This document shows, one piece after another, positions 51,407 to 62,724 of a DNA stretch of 64,000 nucleotides (its first letter is position 1; each line of letters begins with the position of its first letter). Source of the DNA: Bombyx mori (lineage: Eukaryota; Arthropoda; Insecta; Lepidoptera; Bombycidae); NCBI RefSeq assembly GCF_030269925.1, contig NC_085123.1, forward strand, positions 2,170,001-2,234,000, read 5' to 3'. The position numbers were made by a program, and so were the translations under genes. The notes beneath the pieces are model-generated. The model was not told the DNA's origin. It did not search any database and saw nothing but the letters and a program-made list of their open reading frames with translations.

Positions 51407-51515
51407 TCTTTTTTTTATTGCCCTTGTAGGCAGACGAGCATACGGCCCACCTGATGGTGAGTGGTTACCGTCGCCCATGGACTTCATGGGCAGAGCCAAG
51501 CCGCTGCCTATACCG
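51407..51515 (-). mobile_element. LINE-A 3' tail fragment, first of two
   Basis: TTTTATTGCCCTTGTAGGCA, GTGGTTACCGTCGCCCATGG, with a ~19-bp deletion at TTCATGGGCAGAGCC. Confidence 0.88.
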
Positions 51516-51555
51516 AAAATGATGGGGCCGGATTCGTTCCCAGTTATTATTATTA

Positions 51556-51725
51556 TTTTTTTTATTGCCCTTCTAGACAGACGAGCATACGGCCCACCTG
51601 ATGGTGAGTGGTTACCGTCGCCCATGGACTTCAGCAATGCCAGGGGCAGAGCCAAGCCGCTGCCTACCGCTTAATACTCTATACATAAGCCTCGTTTGAA
51701 GAAGAACATGTCATATTAAACTAGT
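51556..51725 (-). mobile_element. LINE-A 3' end, second of two
   Basis: TTTTTTATTGCCCTTCTAGA, full tail, then ORF C-terminus sequence (CGCTTAATACTCTATACATA, CCTCGTTTGAAGAAGAACAT). Confidence 0.88.
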
Positions 51726-52164
51726 CCTTATCTATTGCCAAGCGAAAGAGCTGGTGTGCGCTAGCAATCTATCTAGCAATCGGCCTGGTGACTTTATGCG
51801 TCTTTAAGGGCATCTCCTGGGGAAAGTTTAAATAAATAAATAAAGTGCAATTTCATACGTGTTCAGAATGTTCGTATTCAGAACTACTAATATTAATTCA
51901 GTTCTCGTTGACCTTGTATCGCGACCCACTTGCTCTCAAATCCGATCTCCGTCGCTTATTGACATCGACAATCACCGCAGCTAAGTTAGTTATTATCACT
52001 AACGGCATGTTAGAGAGGTCTGGTAAAACTGTGGCCCAGAACCTGTTGATGCGGTTAAAATATTTCAGGAAATGTCCATGACGCAACAATGTTTTTAAGG
52101 GAGAACGCTCTATCGTCAATACTTTATGGAAAGCAACGTGAAAGAAAAGCGGCCTAAGAAGCCT
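51726..52164. other. Unresolved segment with possible retroelement coding remnant
   Basis: An AAATAAATAAATAAA run at 51830-51844 resembles a LINE 3' end. The plus-strand frame to 52081 includes RDPLALKSDLRRLLTSTITA and ITNGMLERSGKTVAQNL, which read like real protein, but I cannot place it in a family. Confidence 0.35.
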
Positions 52165-52440
52165 TTTTTTAACGCTGGGGAATCCGTTTACGGATACTCG
52201 GTCGAGAGGGGTAACAGACCGGGCTATGTTGTACTCTGGTGCCTCCAGAGAAGAAGAGGCAGAAAACCGAGGTCCCATTCTTCTTCCAATTCCTGCCGGG
52301 AGACTTCGCCTTGAGAAAGGCACGCCAGACGCTGCACGGCGTCAGCCACGCAAGACCCGTCCCGCAAAACCGACTACCGACTAAAACCCATCGGGCTCCA
52401 CCACTCCGACTCCGCGAAAACCACCGTACTGCTTAATGTG
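52165..52440 (-). mobile_element. Family F retroelement tail
   Basis: TTTTTTTAACGCTGGGGAAT, CCGTTTACGGATACTCGGTC, CGCAAAACCGACTACCGACT; second copy of the family at 46190. Confidence 0.77.
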
Positions 52441-52597
52441 CGAGTTTAAGAAGCCTGTGCCACTGAAATTGTCAATGAACATGTCCACTAGTGAAAGAGT
52501 TGACAGCCATGTAGGTCACCAATGCCCTACTTGGCGCAATGGAAGCAATTATGTCGATTTCAGCTACTAAGGATCTGGATTGCCTTTTATTTTATTT

Positions 52598-52915
52598 TAT
52601 TTTTTTCAGGCCGGGGGCCGAACCTCCTACGAGGTCCCTGCGCCTAGGAGGCACGTGGGGTATGTGGGACTGGTCTGCGACTGCGAGACCGCGGGCCCAA
52701 GGATGTTTTAGGACCCTACCCACTAAACGACTCCCCTGCACTCTTCGCCCAAGCGCCCGATCCCCTCCGAGGTCAGAACCCGGATGAGGTACGGGGGTTA
52801 CCGCGGTCAACACTGCAACCAGACAGCGCAGCTCACCCCAAGGACGCCCGGCTGACGGAGCCTTCGAGGCAAATCGAATACTCTGAAATGTCAGCCGGTA
52901 CCCGTCGGCAGCCCG
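52598..52915 (-). mobile_element. Family G retroelement tail
   Basis: TTTTTTTCAGGCCGGGGGCC, CCTCCTACGAGGTCCCTGCG, CAGAACCCGGATGAGGTACG; second copy of the family at 49505. Confidence 0.75.
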
Positions 52916-52917
52916 TT

Positions 52918-53292
52918 TTTTTTTTTATGATTGAATATGTACTGGTGGCCCGGAGGCCTTTCCAGTTTCACCAGGACAGGTGGGCGAGCAAAGGCTCAGC
53001 CAGGAGGGGTGGGATTTGCTAACAGCTACCCGAGGGCCACCGAAGGAGACCTAACAGCTCAAGAGCAGCTGCTTCGCGAATGAATCTACTACCGGATCGG
53101 AATCGCGACCCGCTGAGAAGATCCGGCGAGAAACTCAGCGAGCTGATTCATGGGTTAGGTTGCACGGCGAACTCTTTGTCGAGTTCGACGAGTACGGTTA
53201 CCGAGGTCCCTAAGCCTGCTCCTAATGTTAGAGCTGAAGGCGTCTAATGCAAAGGTTATTGGATCTGATGGATCCGTAAGGACGTGTGACAT
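52918..53292 (-). mobile_element. PK-B retroelement tail, longest copy
   Basis: Poly-T, GGTGGCCCGGAGGCCTTTCC, GGCGAGCAAAGGCTCAGCCA, then pseudoknot arms CCGGATC 53092-53098 with GATCCGG 53120-53126 and CGCTGAG 53111-53117 with CTCAGCG 53134-53140, ending GATCCGTAAGGACGTG. Confidence 0.85.
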
Positions 53293-53792
53293 AGTTACTT
53301 CAGTGCGCCACGTAGCCCACCGGTGACCTACACGGCAGTCAATGTGTTAAATAGTAATATTCTCTAAATCCATAATACCTAATCTAATTATTATACGTGT
53401 ATCATAAAGAATGTACGCACGAGTACTCAGGGACGGGAGATTGAACAACAAAAACCCTACCTACCTACAACCTACAAAACCCTACGACAGACATCAGTAC
53501 CATATCTTTCAGTATTAAGCCCGCATAACTATTTTTATGTCGGTAAAATTGCATAAACATTCTTAGTTTACGCTAATGAAAAAACAATTTCAATGCCAAC
53601 AGACTACGATCGGTATTAGTTAAGTGTTTTTCTATCTAGTGCTTATAGCTGAGTGTTATGTTTCTGAAACTGGGTAAGGGAGTCTTGAATTAAGAGGACC
53701 CGGACTTGTAATACTCTATTAAGCTATATATCAATTACACGAGTACGTCAAACCGTCACTGCAGTTCCCTTGACTCGTCCTTAGTAGCACCA
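53293..53792. other. No recognised feature
   Basis: A small CCTACCTACCTACAA duplication near 53455-53480. Otherwise nothing recognised. Confidence 0.45.
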
Positions 53793-54203
53793 TCTATATA
53801 TTAATACGTGAAGCAAAAACTGTGTATCCCTTTTTACGAAAATTGCGCGGACGGAGGAGTATGAAATTTTACACACTTATAGAGAATATAGAGAAGAAGT
53901 GGACAAGGCTAATATTTTTTTTAAATAATGCATAAAAGTTACATTAAATCAATAAAGAAAACATTACACACACTACATACCATGTATTTGACGCACACAC
54001 GCATGCATACCTACTATTTATTGTCAAACTTTTGTTCTTGACGTCTGTTGTCAAATTGAGAGTAGATATTGTTTGTCTTTGTTAATATTTTTTATAGTGT
54101 AGTCTTGGCGAAATTTGTGATTATAGAAGTACAATCATAATAGTGTACAAACTTACAATTCCAATTAATTATAGTCGAATTTCGACTACTGCGGGATCTC
54201 TAG
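53793..54203 (+). mobile_element. HEL-2 short Helitron (411 bp)
   Basis: Begins TC (TCTATATATTAATACGTGAA) after a host A. Ends with a 3' hairpin (TAGTCGAATTTCGACTA), an 11-nt spacer and CTAG before a host T: the canonical Helitron 3' structure. Non-autonomous. The inverse copy is at 59933-60351. Confidence 0.85.
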
Positions 54204-54352
54204 TCCTGTTAAAACTTCCCTCTCCCAAATTCCCTTAGCCATGAATATCTCCCTATTTTTAGGTCAATACCAATTCCGATGTGAAAAGGTCATGCTTTTT
54301 GAAATAACAGTAGTTATGCAAAGAAATTGAGGTATCCATCGAAAGAGATTCT

Positions 54353-54742
54353 AAAGTCGTCGTGGCCTAAAGGATAAGACGTCCGGTGCATTTGTATCTT
54401 ACGATACACCGGTGTTCGAATCACGCAGGCGGGTACCAATTTATCTAATGAAATACGTACTCAACAAATGTTCACGATTGATTTCCACGGTGCATCGTGT
54501 AATAAAAATGAGAACCCGCATAATTATAATTTGCGTAATTACTGGTGGTAGGACCTCTTGTGAGTCCGCACGGGTAGGTACCACCACTGCCTATTTCTGC
54601 CGTGAAGCAGTAATGCGTTTCGGTTTGAAGGGTGGGGCAGCCGTTGTAACTATACTTAAGACTTTAGAACCTATATCTCAATAACCACTTAACACGAGGT
54701 GGGCCGTGAGCTGCTCCACCTATCTAAGCAATAAAAAAAAAC
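54353..54742 (+). mobile_element. Bm1 SINE with internal deletion
   Basis: GTCGTCGTGGCCTAAAGGAT, ACCGGTGTTCGAATCACGCA, ACTGGTGGTAGGACCTCTTG, CTATCTAAGCAATAAAAAAA. About 60 bp are missing between ATATCTCAA and TAACCACTTAACAC. Confidence 0.92.
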
Positions 54743-55029
54743 TGCTAATACAATCCTATTAATACAATCGGGTTTAATAAATTGTCGTAATACGTGTCGT
54801 ATACTAATAGATCTAAACAATCAAGGTTGTATATTTCGCAGCGTCGTGACAAGACTATTTGTGTTCGGTTTTCCGTGAGAAGACCGCCGTCTGAGCGCCA
54901 AACTTTCCACTGCTCTTCACGACAGCGGCTTTCGTCTGCTTTTCAGATCCTAAATTGCATGCGTTATACGACGGCATATCTTTAGCGCACAAGGGACTCA
55001 ATAAATACCAGTGATTACGCAAATTAAAA

Positions 55030-55207
55030 TTTTTCTGGTTTGATTTTTATTACACGATGTTATTACTTCATCGTGGAAGTTAATCGTGAACATTTGTTGA
55101 GTACGTATTTCATCAGAAAAATTGGTACCCGCCCGTGATTCGAACACCGGTGCATCGCTCAATATGAATGCCCCGGACGTCTTATCCTTTAGGCCACGAC
55201 GACTTCT
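55030..55207 (-). mobile_element. Bm1 head and linker only
   Basis: GTTTGATTTTTATTACACGA, TGGTACCCGCCCGTGATTCG, CTTTAGGCCACGACGACTTC. The body is absent: the break is at the head/body junction. Confidence 0.9.
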
Positions 55208-55459
55208 TTGCTCGACGACTTTGATTGTAGTTTGATATCCGCGTTAGTATAACAGCACTGGTATCGCGCATTCACCTCCCTAAATGTGTCATTAGTGCTA
55301 TTCAGAGTTGCACAGCGGGTGCTTTCTTCGAGCACCCTACCCTTTTCATATATAGGGTGTATAAAAACCATTTGCGTTATCTGGACACACCATCCCCACT
55401 CTTTACCTAGATTGAGACGTTAAAATAGTAACTTTTTTTTTCTTTTCTTATTTTTATTG

Positions 55460-56160
55460 TAGTCCGTAAAGTACTTGGTGTCTCAGGAAAAAGGAACGCA
55501 AAAAGATCGAGGCCTTTGAAATGTATTGCTGGAGAAAGCTGCTACGCATTCCTTGGACAGCTATGAGAACCAATGTCTCCATCCTCGAAGAGCTGTAGGT
55601 CACCAAGCGCCTGCTGACTATGTGCCAGGAAAGGATCCGGAGTTTCTTTGGGCCCATAATGCGATCCTCATTGCACAGCCTGGAGAAACTCATATTTTTT
55701 TTTTTTTTTTTATTGCTTTGGTGGGTGGACGAGCTCACAGCCCACCTGTTGTTAAGTGGTTACTGGAGCCCATAGACATCTACAACGTAAATGCGCCACC
55801 CACCTTGAGATATAAGTTGTAAGGTCTCAGTATAGTTACAACGGCTGCCCCACCCTTCAAACCGAAACGCATTACTGCTTCACGGCAGAAATAGGCAGGG
55901 CGGTGGTACCTACCCGTGCGGACTCACAAGAGGTCCTACCACCAGTAAAGTATAGTTACAACGGCTGCCACAAATTCTCGGACAAATGGAGGGGAAGCGC
56001 GCTAGAGGAAGAGCGCCAGCTAGATGGGTGGACCAACTCAAGGAGGTGACTGGAGGCCAGATACAGGGTACATATGGCGCAGAATCGAACCAAGTGGAGA
56101 AGATTGACATACACTCACGATCCGGAGCATCGAGGGAACGACCAGAAAGGAGTCCGTAAA
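55460..56160 (+). pseudogene. RTE-like LINE C-terminal fragment split by a Bm1 body
   Basis: Translation before the insertion: FEMYCWRKLLRIPWTAMRTN, VSILEEL, a stop, then VTKRLLTMCQERIRSFFG. After it: LGQMEGKRARGRAPARWVDQ and LKEVTGGQ. Same C-terminal family as 5541-5965. Internal stops and the SINE make it dead. Confidence 0.8.
55696..55948 (-). mobile_element. Bm1 body inserted in the LINE fragment
   Basis: Poly-T, TATTGCTTTGGTGGGTGGAC, GGCTGCCCCACCCTTCAAAC, AGGTCCTACCACCAGTAAAG. A short repeat of its own sequence (TATAGTTACAACGGCTGCC) follows at 55951-55969. Confidence 0.9.
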
Positions 56161-56267
56161 AAGAATTAATCTCAGCAGCCCGAATGAATTTACGAGTATG
56201 TACTTAGGTACTTCCGTTTGGTAATTTAATCATCGCGTAGTCGAAACTCGAAACTTATACTCATAAT

Positions 56268-56691
56268 CAGGGACGTCTTAAACTAGGATGGGCCCTTGGG
56301 CACACAAGAATTTTAGGCCCTTTTGGAAAGTAAAAAAAGCGAATTATAATAACATTTTTTTACTGAGTATGATCATTTATTATAGGTAATCAAATACAGT
56401 ATGATATAATATGTCATTAATGATAGTAGAATGCTGCTGGTTTCTTGGTTACGATTTCGATAACGGTTTCTTTCGGGATTTCTGTTGAGCAAAATCTTCT
56501 ATTATAGGCATAGTATATGCCTTGTAAAATTAAATACCTTCTGATTACTGATTTGTGAAATAAGTGTAATGTGCCCGACAAAAATATTTTGAGAATAAAC
56601 GTGTGAGAGAAATTGTCTGTCTTTCGGGGCCCCCTGAGAATGGGGGCCCTGGGCACGGGCCGCGTGTGCCCTTATGGTAAAGACGGTATTG
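56268..56691. mobile_element. hAT-type MITE (424 bp) with 8-bp target duplication
   Basis: Identical CTCATAAT at 56260-56267 and 56692-56699 flanks an element beginning CAGGGACGTCTTAAAC and ending (inverse) CAATACCGTCTTTACC, with subterminal GGGCCCTTGGGCACAC in both orientations. Contains only non-coding sequence. The 8-bp duplication and CA/TG ends indicate hAT. Confidence 0.87.
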
Positions 56692-56770
56692 CTCATAATC
56701 GAGAACACGAAAATTGTTTTGACATACGTTTTTATAACATAAATCTGGAAGGCTGGCTATCGAGTACTAT

Positions 56771-57212
56771 CTTTTTTTTTTATTGCTTAGATCGGTGGCC
56801 GAGCTCACGGCCCACCTGGTGTCAAGTGGTTACTGGAGCCCATAGATATCTACAACGTAAATGCGCCTCCCACCTTGAGATATAAGTTCTAAGGTCTCAG
56901 TGTAGTTACAACGGCTGCCCCACCCTTCAAACCGAAACGCATTAACTGCTTCACGGCAGAAATAGGCAGAGTGGTAGTACCTACCCGTGCGGACTCACAA
57001 GAGCTACCACCAGTAATTACGCAAATTATAATTTTGCGGGTTTGATTTTTATTACACGATGTTATTCCTTCACCGTGGAAGTCAATCGTGAACATTTGTT
57101 AAGTACGTATATCATCAGAAAAATTGGTACCCGCCTGCGGGATTCGAACACCGGTGCATCGCTACATACGAATACACCGGACGTCTTATCCTTTGAGCCA
57201 CGACGACTTCCT
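56771..57212 (-). mobile_element. Bm1 SINE, near full length
   Basis: Poly-T, TTGCTTAGATCGGTGGCCGA, ACGGCTGCCCCACCCTTCAA, TAATTACGCAAATTATAATT, GCGGGATTCGAACACCGGTG (B box inverse), GCCACGACGACTTC. Confidence 0.93.
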
Positions 57213-57603
57213 TCCTAGACGACTTCCTATCTAATATAATGATCCGTTTTCGTATCGAAGAGTCAATTTACATTACGAATTCGATAATTTTCGTGCTTGA
57301 CGTACAGAAAGAAGCGATATCAATTCGTACCGAGCGACGCTTCTAAGTCGCATAATTACGAACCATGTATAACAATTATAACAATTAAAACAAAGTGTCC
57401 GGTTTAATCTCGCGTTTTTTTTTGTCTTTTGTCTTCGTATATCGGGGGTTGTAAGGCTATTTCGTTTTAATCGACATTTTAGCAACTATACAAGAGAGCA
57501 ATTTAATGTTTAAAATTTGAAAAAAATATCATATCAAACTTCTTCAGCTATTTGAATGAAGTAAACTTCATGGAAATTCAATTAAAAGCATCAAACGCTT
57601 CAT
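57213..57603. other. No recognised feature
   Basis: No gene or family recognised. Confidence 0.45.
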
Positions 57604-57905
57604 GCTTATCTATATATCTTTCTATATATAAAAATGAATTGCTGTTCGTTAGTCTCGGTAAAACTCGAGAACGGCTGGACCGATTTGGCTAATTTTGGTC
57701 TTGAATTATTTGTAGTCCAGAGAAGGTTTAAAATGTAGATAAATATGAAAATGCTCGGAATTAAATAAAAATAACAATTTTGTTTTTCCTTTCATGTGTC
57801 CACCGTCGGACGGATTCCTTTTGTTTGTTTTAAGTTTATTTTACACAAAAGCTTAGGTCTTTTATTTATCGATTGAGGCACTACGAAGTCTGTCCGGTCA
57901 TTTAG
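57604..57905 (+). mobile_element. HEL-1 short Helitron, decayed 3' end
   Basis: TCTATATATAAAAATGAATT, CTCGAGAACGGCTGGACCGA, GATTGAGGCACTACGAAGTC, then GTCCGGTCATTTAG in place of the usual CCGGGTCAGCTAG. Confidence 0.78.
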
Positions 57906-58424
57906 TATCAAATAAAATGTACCTTTAATTACAAAGATAAAAATATCGCGTATTAAGCGGAATATCGCTTAAACCAAATGCCCTTTCAGCCCTCGATATG
58001 ATACTTTACAGTTTTCAAACACGAAACATCAGACGTAATAGAATGACATAAGAAAATAAACAAGATATTAACCGTAAAATTTCTTTCAATTACAACTACG
58101 ACTCGAGAAAACAGAAAGATTTACTAATTCTGAATTATTAATTACTATCATGTTTTGTTATCATGAAACCTGTTTCTGCTGTGAAAGAGTGACGCGTCAC
58201 CGTTTTCAAGGCTATGACAACAATTATTATCACACAATTAAGTAAGCATCGACCTCATGACTAAAGACGGACACTCAATTTGTGATGTCAACGAATTTTC
58301 TTTATATTTTCATTCTTCAATGACCATTTAAATACAAAGTCGTCTGCTCTCGTACAACGAAAAACAATAAAATATATTCTACGCTCTTTTTGGCGGGAAC
58401 GTGAGATGACAAGCGATATTGATC

Positions 58425-58530
58425 CATTAACGGTGCTTTTAGGCACCGGTCACCGTCCTCGTCGAACCCGTCGCGTCGCTTGCCACGAAGGGCTCGACGA
58501 GCGAATTAACCCATGGACACAACACTGAGA
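58425..58530 (+). mobile_element. PK-C upstream fragment
   Basis: CATTAACGGTGCTTTTAGGC, GTCGAACCCGTCGCGTCGCT, ACGAAGGGCTCGACGAGCGA, ending at CACAACACTGAG. Contains a GTCGC duplication. Confidence 0.75.
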
Positions 58531-58536
58531 AAGTGA

Positions 58537-58556
58537 GAGAGAGAGAGAGAGAGAGT
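58537..58556. repeat. GA microsatellite
   Basis: GAGAGAGAGAGAGAGAG run directly after the PK-C fragment. Confidence 0.9.
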
Positions 58557-58802
58557 ATACATTATTACAATTAACCTTGAAAAACAGTCAACAGGCAGGT
58601 ATATTTATATAATAGGCGGCCTTATCGCTAAAAGCGAACAAGAGTGTCGCAATGAACGATCTAATCGTTTAAAGTAATAAATATCTTCCAGGAAAACTTG
58701 TACGGAGAGAACTCAATTCGTCGTGGTTTACCCCTAGAGACATGAGGACGAATTCTCGCTTAAATTCTATGGCGGATGTCTCACGATTCGTTACGTTGTT
58801 TT

Positions 58803-59105
58803 CCCTACCTAAGCTGATAGCCTTGAGAGGCTATATCAGCGTCGCATTAACTAGTAGGTGAGCTCACGGGGCTCAAACCTGATGACGTTGCTAACACGAA
58901 CCCTGGCAAGAGCAGTGCTTCGCAGAATCTACCACCGGATCGGAAACGCGACCCACTGAGAAGATCCGGCGAGAAACTCGGTGGGCTGCGTCTGAGGGTT
59001 AATTTAGTCGTCGAGCCGTTCGTCGCCATCGACGGGTTCGACGAGAACGATGACCGGGGCTTGAGGTACCTAAAAGCACCGTTAGTGGCCCGGAGGATCC
59101 GAAAT
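58803..59105 (-). mobile_element. PK-C retroelement tail
   Basis: CCTACCTAAGCTGATAGCCT, TTAACTAGTAGGTGAGCTCA, both pseudoknot stems, CGTTCGTCGCCATCGACGGG, GGATCCGAAATGAAGTGG. One stem-1 base differs (CTCGGTG). Confidence 0.86.
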
Positions 59106-59111
59106 GAAGTG

Positions 59112-59255
59112 GTGTTAGCGAAACGTAACGCATTACTGCTTCACAGCGGAAATATATTGTATAGCACAACTATATTACATACAATTCGTGGCACGTCGCT
59201 GTCCATGGGCTCCCGTAACCGCTTCACATTAAGTGAACCGCGAGCTTGTATGGAA
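59112..59255 (-). mobile_element. Diverged Bm1-like fragment
   Basis: CGTAACGCATTACTGCTTCA followed by GTCCATGGGCTCCCGTAACC and AACCGCGAGCTTGTATGG; blocks are in mixed orientation, so it is probably a rearranged remnant. Confidence 0.4.
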
Positions 59256-59520
59256 AAGTACGTTAGTAAAGAACACTTGTTGTCTAAAATACAATAGAAT
59301 TTCACTAGCTCGACCGAAATACGAGTCTTAATCAAATAGAATGAAATGGAAAAAAACGGTTTTACAGTAAATTTTATTTAAAAATAATAAATTATTGTAT
59401 GGTATAAGTATATAATAAAGTATTGTCTTTATTAATTAATATTTAGATATTTTGAAGACAATTACGGATGTGTACACAATTGTTAATTTAAGTACTACAT
59501 ACACATATTTTTAGGTAGAT

Positions 59521-59882
59521 ATTTTTGAAGTGGAAAACTTCTTTAGAATCGTTGTGATTTCAAACCGGATGCAACGGAGAAAACGACAGGTAAGAGACAC
59601 AAATACAAAAATGTGTAGGATGAAGCCAGCAAAGAATGAGACAGAAATATACATACTATTTAATACAGCGCCATCTGTGAGATTTTTTAATACTAACGTG
59701 TGTATGAAAGCTCTTGTAGTGAATTTTAATTTTGGATTATACGTGAAATTAAAATATAAATTCACAGAGGCCGCTACCTTACAATTATTTACTAATGACA
59801 AAATTTTACATATACTTAAGACGTTTAGGATAATTGTATTTTAATTTTGGAAGGTTTCACTTCTACCACGTGTGAATTGCAC
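59521..59882. mobile_element. Family L element, copy 2
   Basis: TTTTTGAAGTGGAAAACTTC at the left and GGAAGGTTTCACTTCTACCA at the right. The opposing frames inside (59511-59801 minus, 59530-59844 plus) show no known domain. Confidence 0.65.
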
Positions 59883-59932
59883 ACATTTTGTTTTTTTTTT
59901 GTGATTATTAATATATCGTGAATTTCTTAAAA

Positions 59933-60351
59933 CTAGAGGCCCCGTAGTAGTCGAAATCCGACTATAATTAATTAGAATTGTAAGTTTGTACACTATTATG
60001 ACTGTATTTTATTCTTTTATAATCACAAATTTCGCCAAGGCTACACTATAAAAAAATATTAATAAAGACAAACAATATTTAATCTATTCTCAATTTGACC
60101 ACAGACGTCAAGAACAAAAGTTTGACAATAAATAGTATGCATGCGTGTGTGCGTCAAATACATGGTATGTAGTGTGTGTAATGTTTTCTTTATTGATTTA
60201 ATGTATCTTTTATGCATTATTTTAAATAAATATTATCATTGTGCACTTCTTCTCTACATACTCTATAAGTGTGGAAAATTTCATACTCCTCCGTTCGCGC
60301 AATTCTCGTAAAAAGGATACAAAGTTTTTGCTTCACGTATTAATATATAGA
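59933..60351 (-). mobile_element. HEL-2 short Helitron (419 bp), inverse copy
   Basis: Inverse of 53793-54203: CTAG end at 59933-59936 with hairpin TAGTCGAAATCCGACTA, TC start at 60350-60351, host A/T on the flanks. Confidence 0.85.
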
Positions 60352-60766
60352 TTTTTGCTAATTAAACATACACGCTCCTTTTATTGTCTATATAGTTTAT
60401 CAAGTTCAATATTACGTCGATTTTGAATTATGCTAATAAATAAAGAATACAGTATGACCCACCAAGATAATTATTTTAAATTATAATATTACACAATTTC
60501 CATAAAAAAATTAGGTATAGTAGATTCGCTAACTAGGTAAATGATTTCTGACGTCGAAACATTGAGCGATTGAGAGAACACGATCATATTGGAAATAAAT
60601 TGTGATTGACAATCACGATTATCCTTATTTGCTGTTAATTAAAAATGTATTAATTTAAATATTTATAAATGTAAATACAAAATATGTACACATGTTTTAA
60701 AATAGGAACACTGTTATCGTTACATTGTTATTTTAAAAGGTAATTTGAATTTGAATACGCATATTT
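60352..60766. other. AT-rich intergenic DNA
   Basis: Nothing recognised. Confidence 0.5.
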
Positions 60767-61012
60767 TCATTGGTGGTAGGACCTCTTGCGAGTACGCACG
60801 GGTAGGTACCACCGCCCTGCCTATTTCTGTCGTGAAGCAGTAATGCGTTTTGGTTTGAAGGGCGGGGCAGCCGTTGTAACATACTGAGAGACCTAACAAC
60901 TCATATCTCAAGATGGGTGGCGGCATTTACGTTGTATATGTCTATGGGCTCCGGTAACCACTGAACACCAGGTGGGCCGTGAGCTCGTCCACCCACTTAA
61001 GCATCAACAAAA
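60767..61012 (+). mobile_element. Bm1 body, 5'-truncated
   Basis: TTGGTGGTAGGACCTCTTGC through CACTTAAGCATCAACAAAAA, starting at the recurrent body boundary. Confidence 0.9.
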
Positions 61013-61296
61013 AAATTAATATATTCTTATTTTTTTTCAGTCCACGACCGTCCAATGCTAGATATAGTCTCCCTTCATGATTCATCATAAAAAAAACGGT
61101 GCAGCCTGCATCCAGCGGGTTCCAGTGACTTTTATGTCCACCTTCATTGTCCATACTACCATACCACTATATAACACTTTTATGTCAGTACATGGTATGT
61201 CCACCTATTGGGAGGTCTATCCACGCTATGCTTTCCGGTACCCAGGTTGCCACTCTAGAACTTTTAACTTTTTTATCGTGGCGACTGTAACGGTAG

Positions 61297-61597
61297 CCTT
61301 CACTTCGGATCCTCCAGATCCACTATCGGTGCTTTTAGGCATTCCAAGCACCGGTCACCATTTTCTTTGAACCCGTCGAATGCGACGAAGGGTTCGTCGT
61401 GAAAATTAAACCACAAATGCAGCACACTGAGTTTATCGCCAGATCTTCTGACTTGGTTGCGATCCGGTGATAGATTTAGCGAAGGACTGCCTTAGGGCTA
61501 GTGTTACAAAATTCGCCAGGCTGAGTCCCGTGAGCTCGCCTACAAGTTTGGGGAAGCTAGTTTAACCCCTTAAGGCTACTTGCATAGAAATTAGGTT
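61297..61597 (+). mobile_element. PK-C retroelement tail (sense), diverged
   Basis: GGATCCTCCAGATCCACTAT, CTTTTAGGCATTCCAAGCAC, CACTGAGTTTATCGCCAGAT, GAGTCCCGTGAGCTCGCCTA, GTTTAACCCCTTAAGGCTAC. Confidence 0.78.
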
Positions 61598-61887
61598 ATA
61601 AAAAAGAACCGTTCGGATATAGTATAATATAATATTTGCATAATACGTAAATATAAATAAAGATACGTTGTCAATTCTTCAAGAGTTTCTTAACTTACAA
61701 TATTTGTATAAAGTATTGAAATAACGTGGTTTTCAAATCCTATATTTTGTAGTCAGTCATCGACTTATCCTACATTGTAAAATAATTACAATACAAAATT
61801 TAGGACACTGTCGATGGGAGCCATTAAAATTAAAACATTGTTTATAAATCTATACTTTTTGATTATTATTATTTTTATGTTATAAAA

Positions 61888-62331
61888 ATTTTTTTTATTG
61901 CTTAAATGGGTGGACGAGCTCACAGCCCACCTGATGTTAAGTGGTTACTGGAGCCCATAGACAACCGCAACGTAAATGCGCAACCTACCTATGAGATATA
62001 AGTTCTAAGGTCTCAAGTATAGTTACAACGGCTGCCCCGCCCTTCAAACCGAAACGTATTACTGCTTCACGGCAGAAATAGGCGGGGCGGTGGTACCTAC
62101 CCGTGCGGACTCACAAGAGGTCCTACCACCAGTAATTACGCAAATTATAATTTTGCGGGTTTCATTTTCATTACACGATATTATTATTCCTTCACCGTGG
62201 AAGTCAATCGTGAGCATTTGTTGAGTAGGTATTTCATAAGAAAAATTGGTACCCGCCTGAGATTCGAACACCGTTGCATCGCTCAACACAAATACATCGG
62301 ACGTCTTATCCGTTAGGCCACGACGACTTCA
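61888..62331 (-). mobile_element. Bm1 SINE, near full length
   Basis: TTTTATTGCTTAAATGGGTG, ACGGCTGCCCCGCCCTTCAA, GGTCCTACCACCAGTAATTA, GATTCGAACACCGTTGCATC, GCCACGACGACTTC. Confidence 0.93.
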
Positions 62332-62724
62332 AAACTAAGGAGGTTTTGTTAGCCATCCAGTTGTGATATGTGAGATAACTTTAACAATTTAGGAATTTTT
62401 ATGCACCTAGGACATTTGAGGCGTTTGTCGGGCTGATTTTCTTTGGTACCCAACTGACAAACTAAACTTGAACACTTCGAAAAATATTTTGAATATAAGT
62501 AATGTTTAAATAAAATGATTTATGTATCAATGAAACGATATGAAAGAGGTTCTCTTGAAATCACATAGCGAAAGGACAACGTAAGTTTTACATTTAGTCC
62601 GTAAGTTATTTCACCTCACACACCGTAATCCGCATTACGTTCTTCTCCAATGCGTTTCAATTAAGAATCTGCACGGACCTGCGCCATATTGTGACGTCAT
62701 AGCTGTCAAATCGAAAAAAAAATA
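62332..62724. other. No recognised feature
   Basis: No gene or family recognised. Confidence 0.45.
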
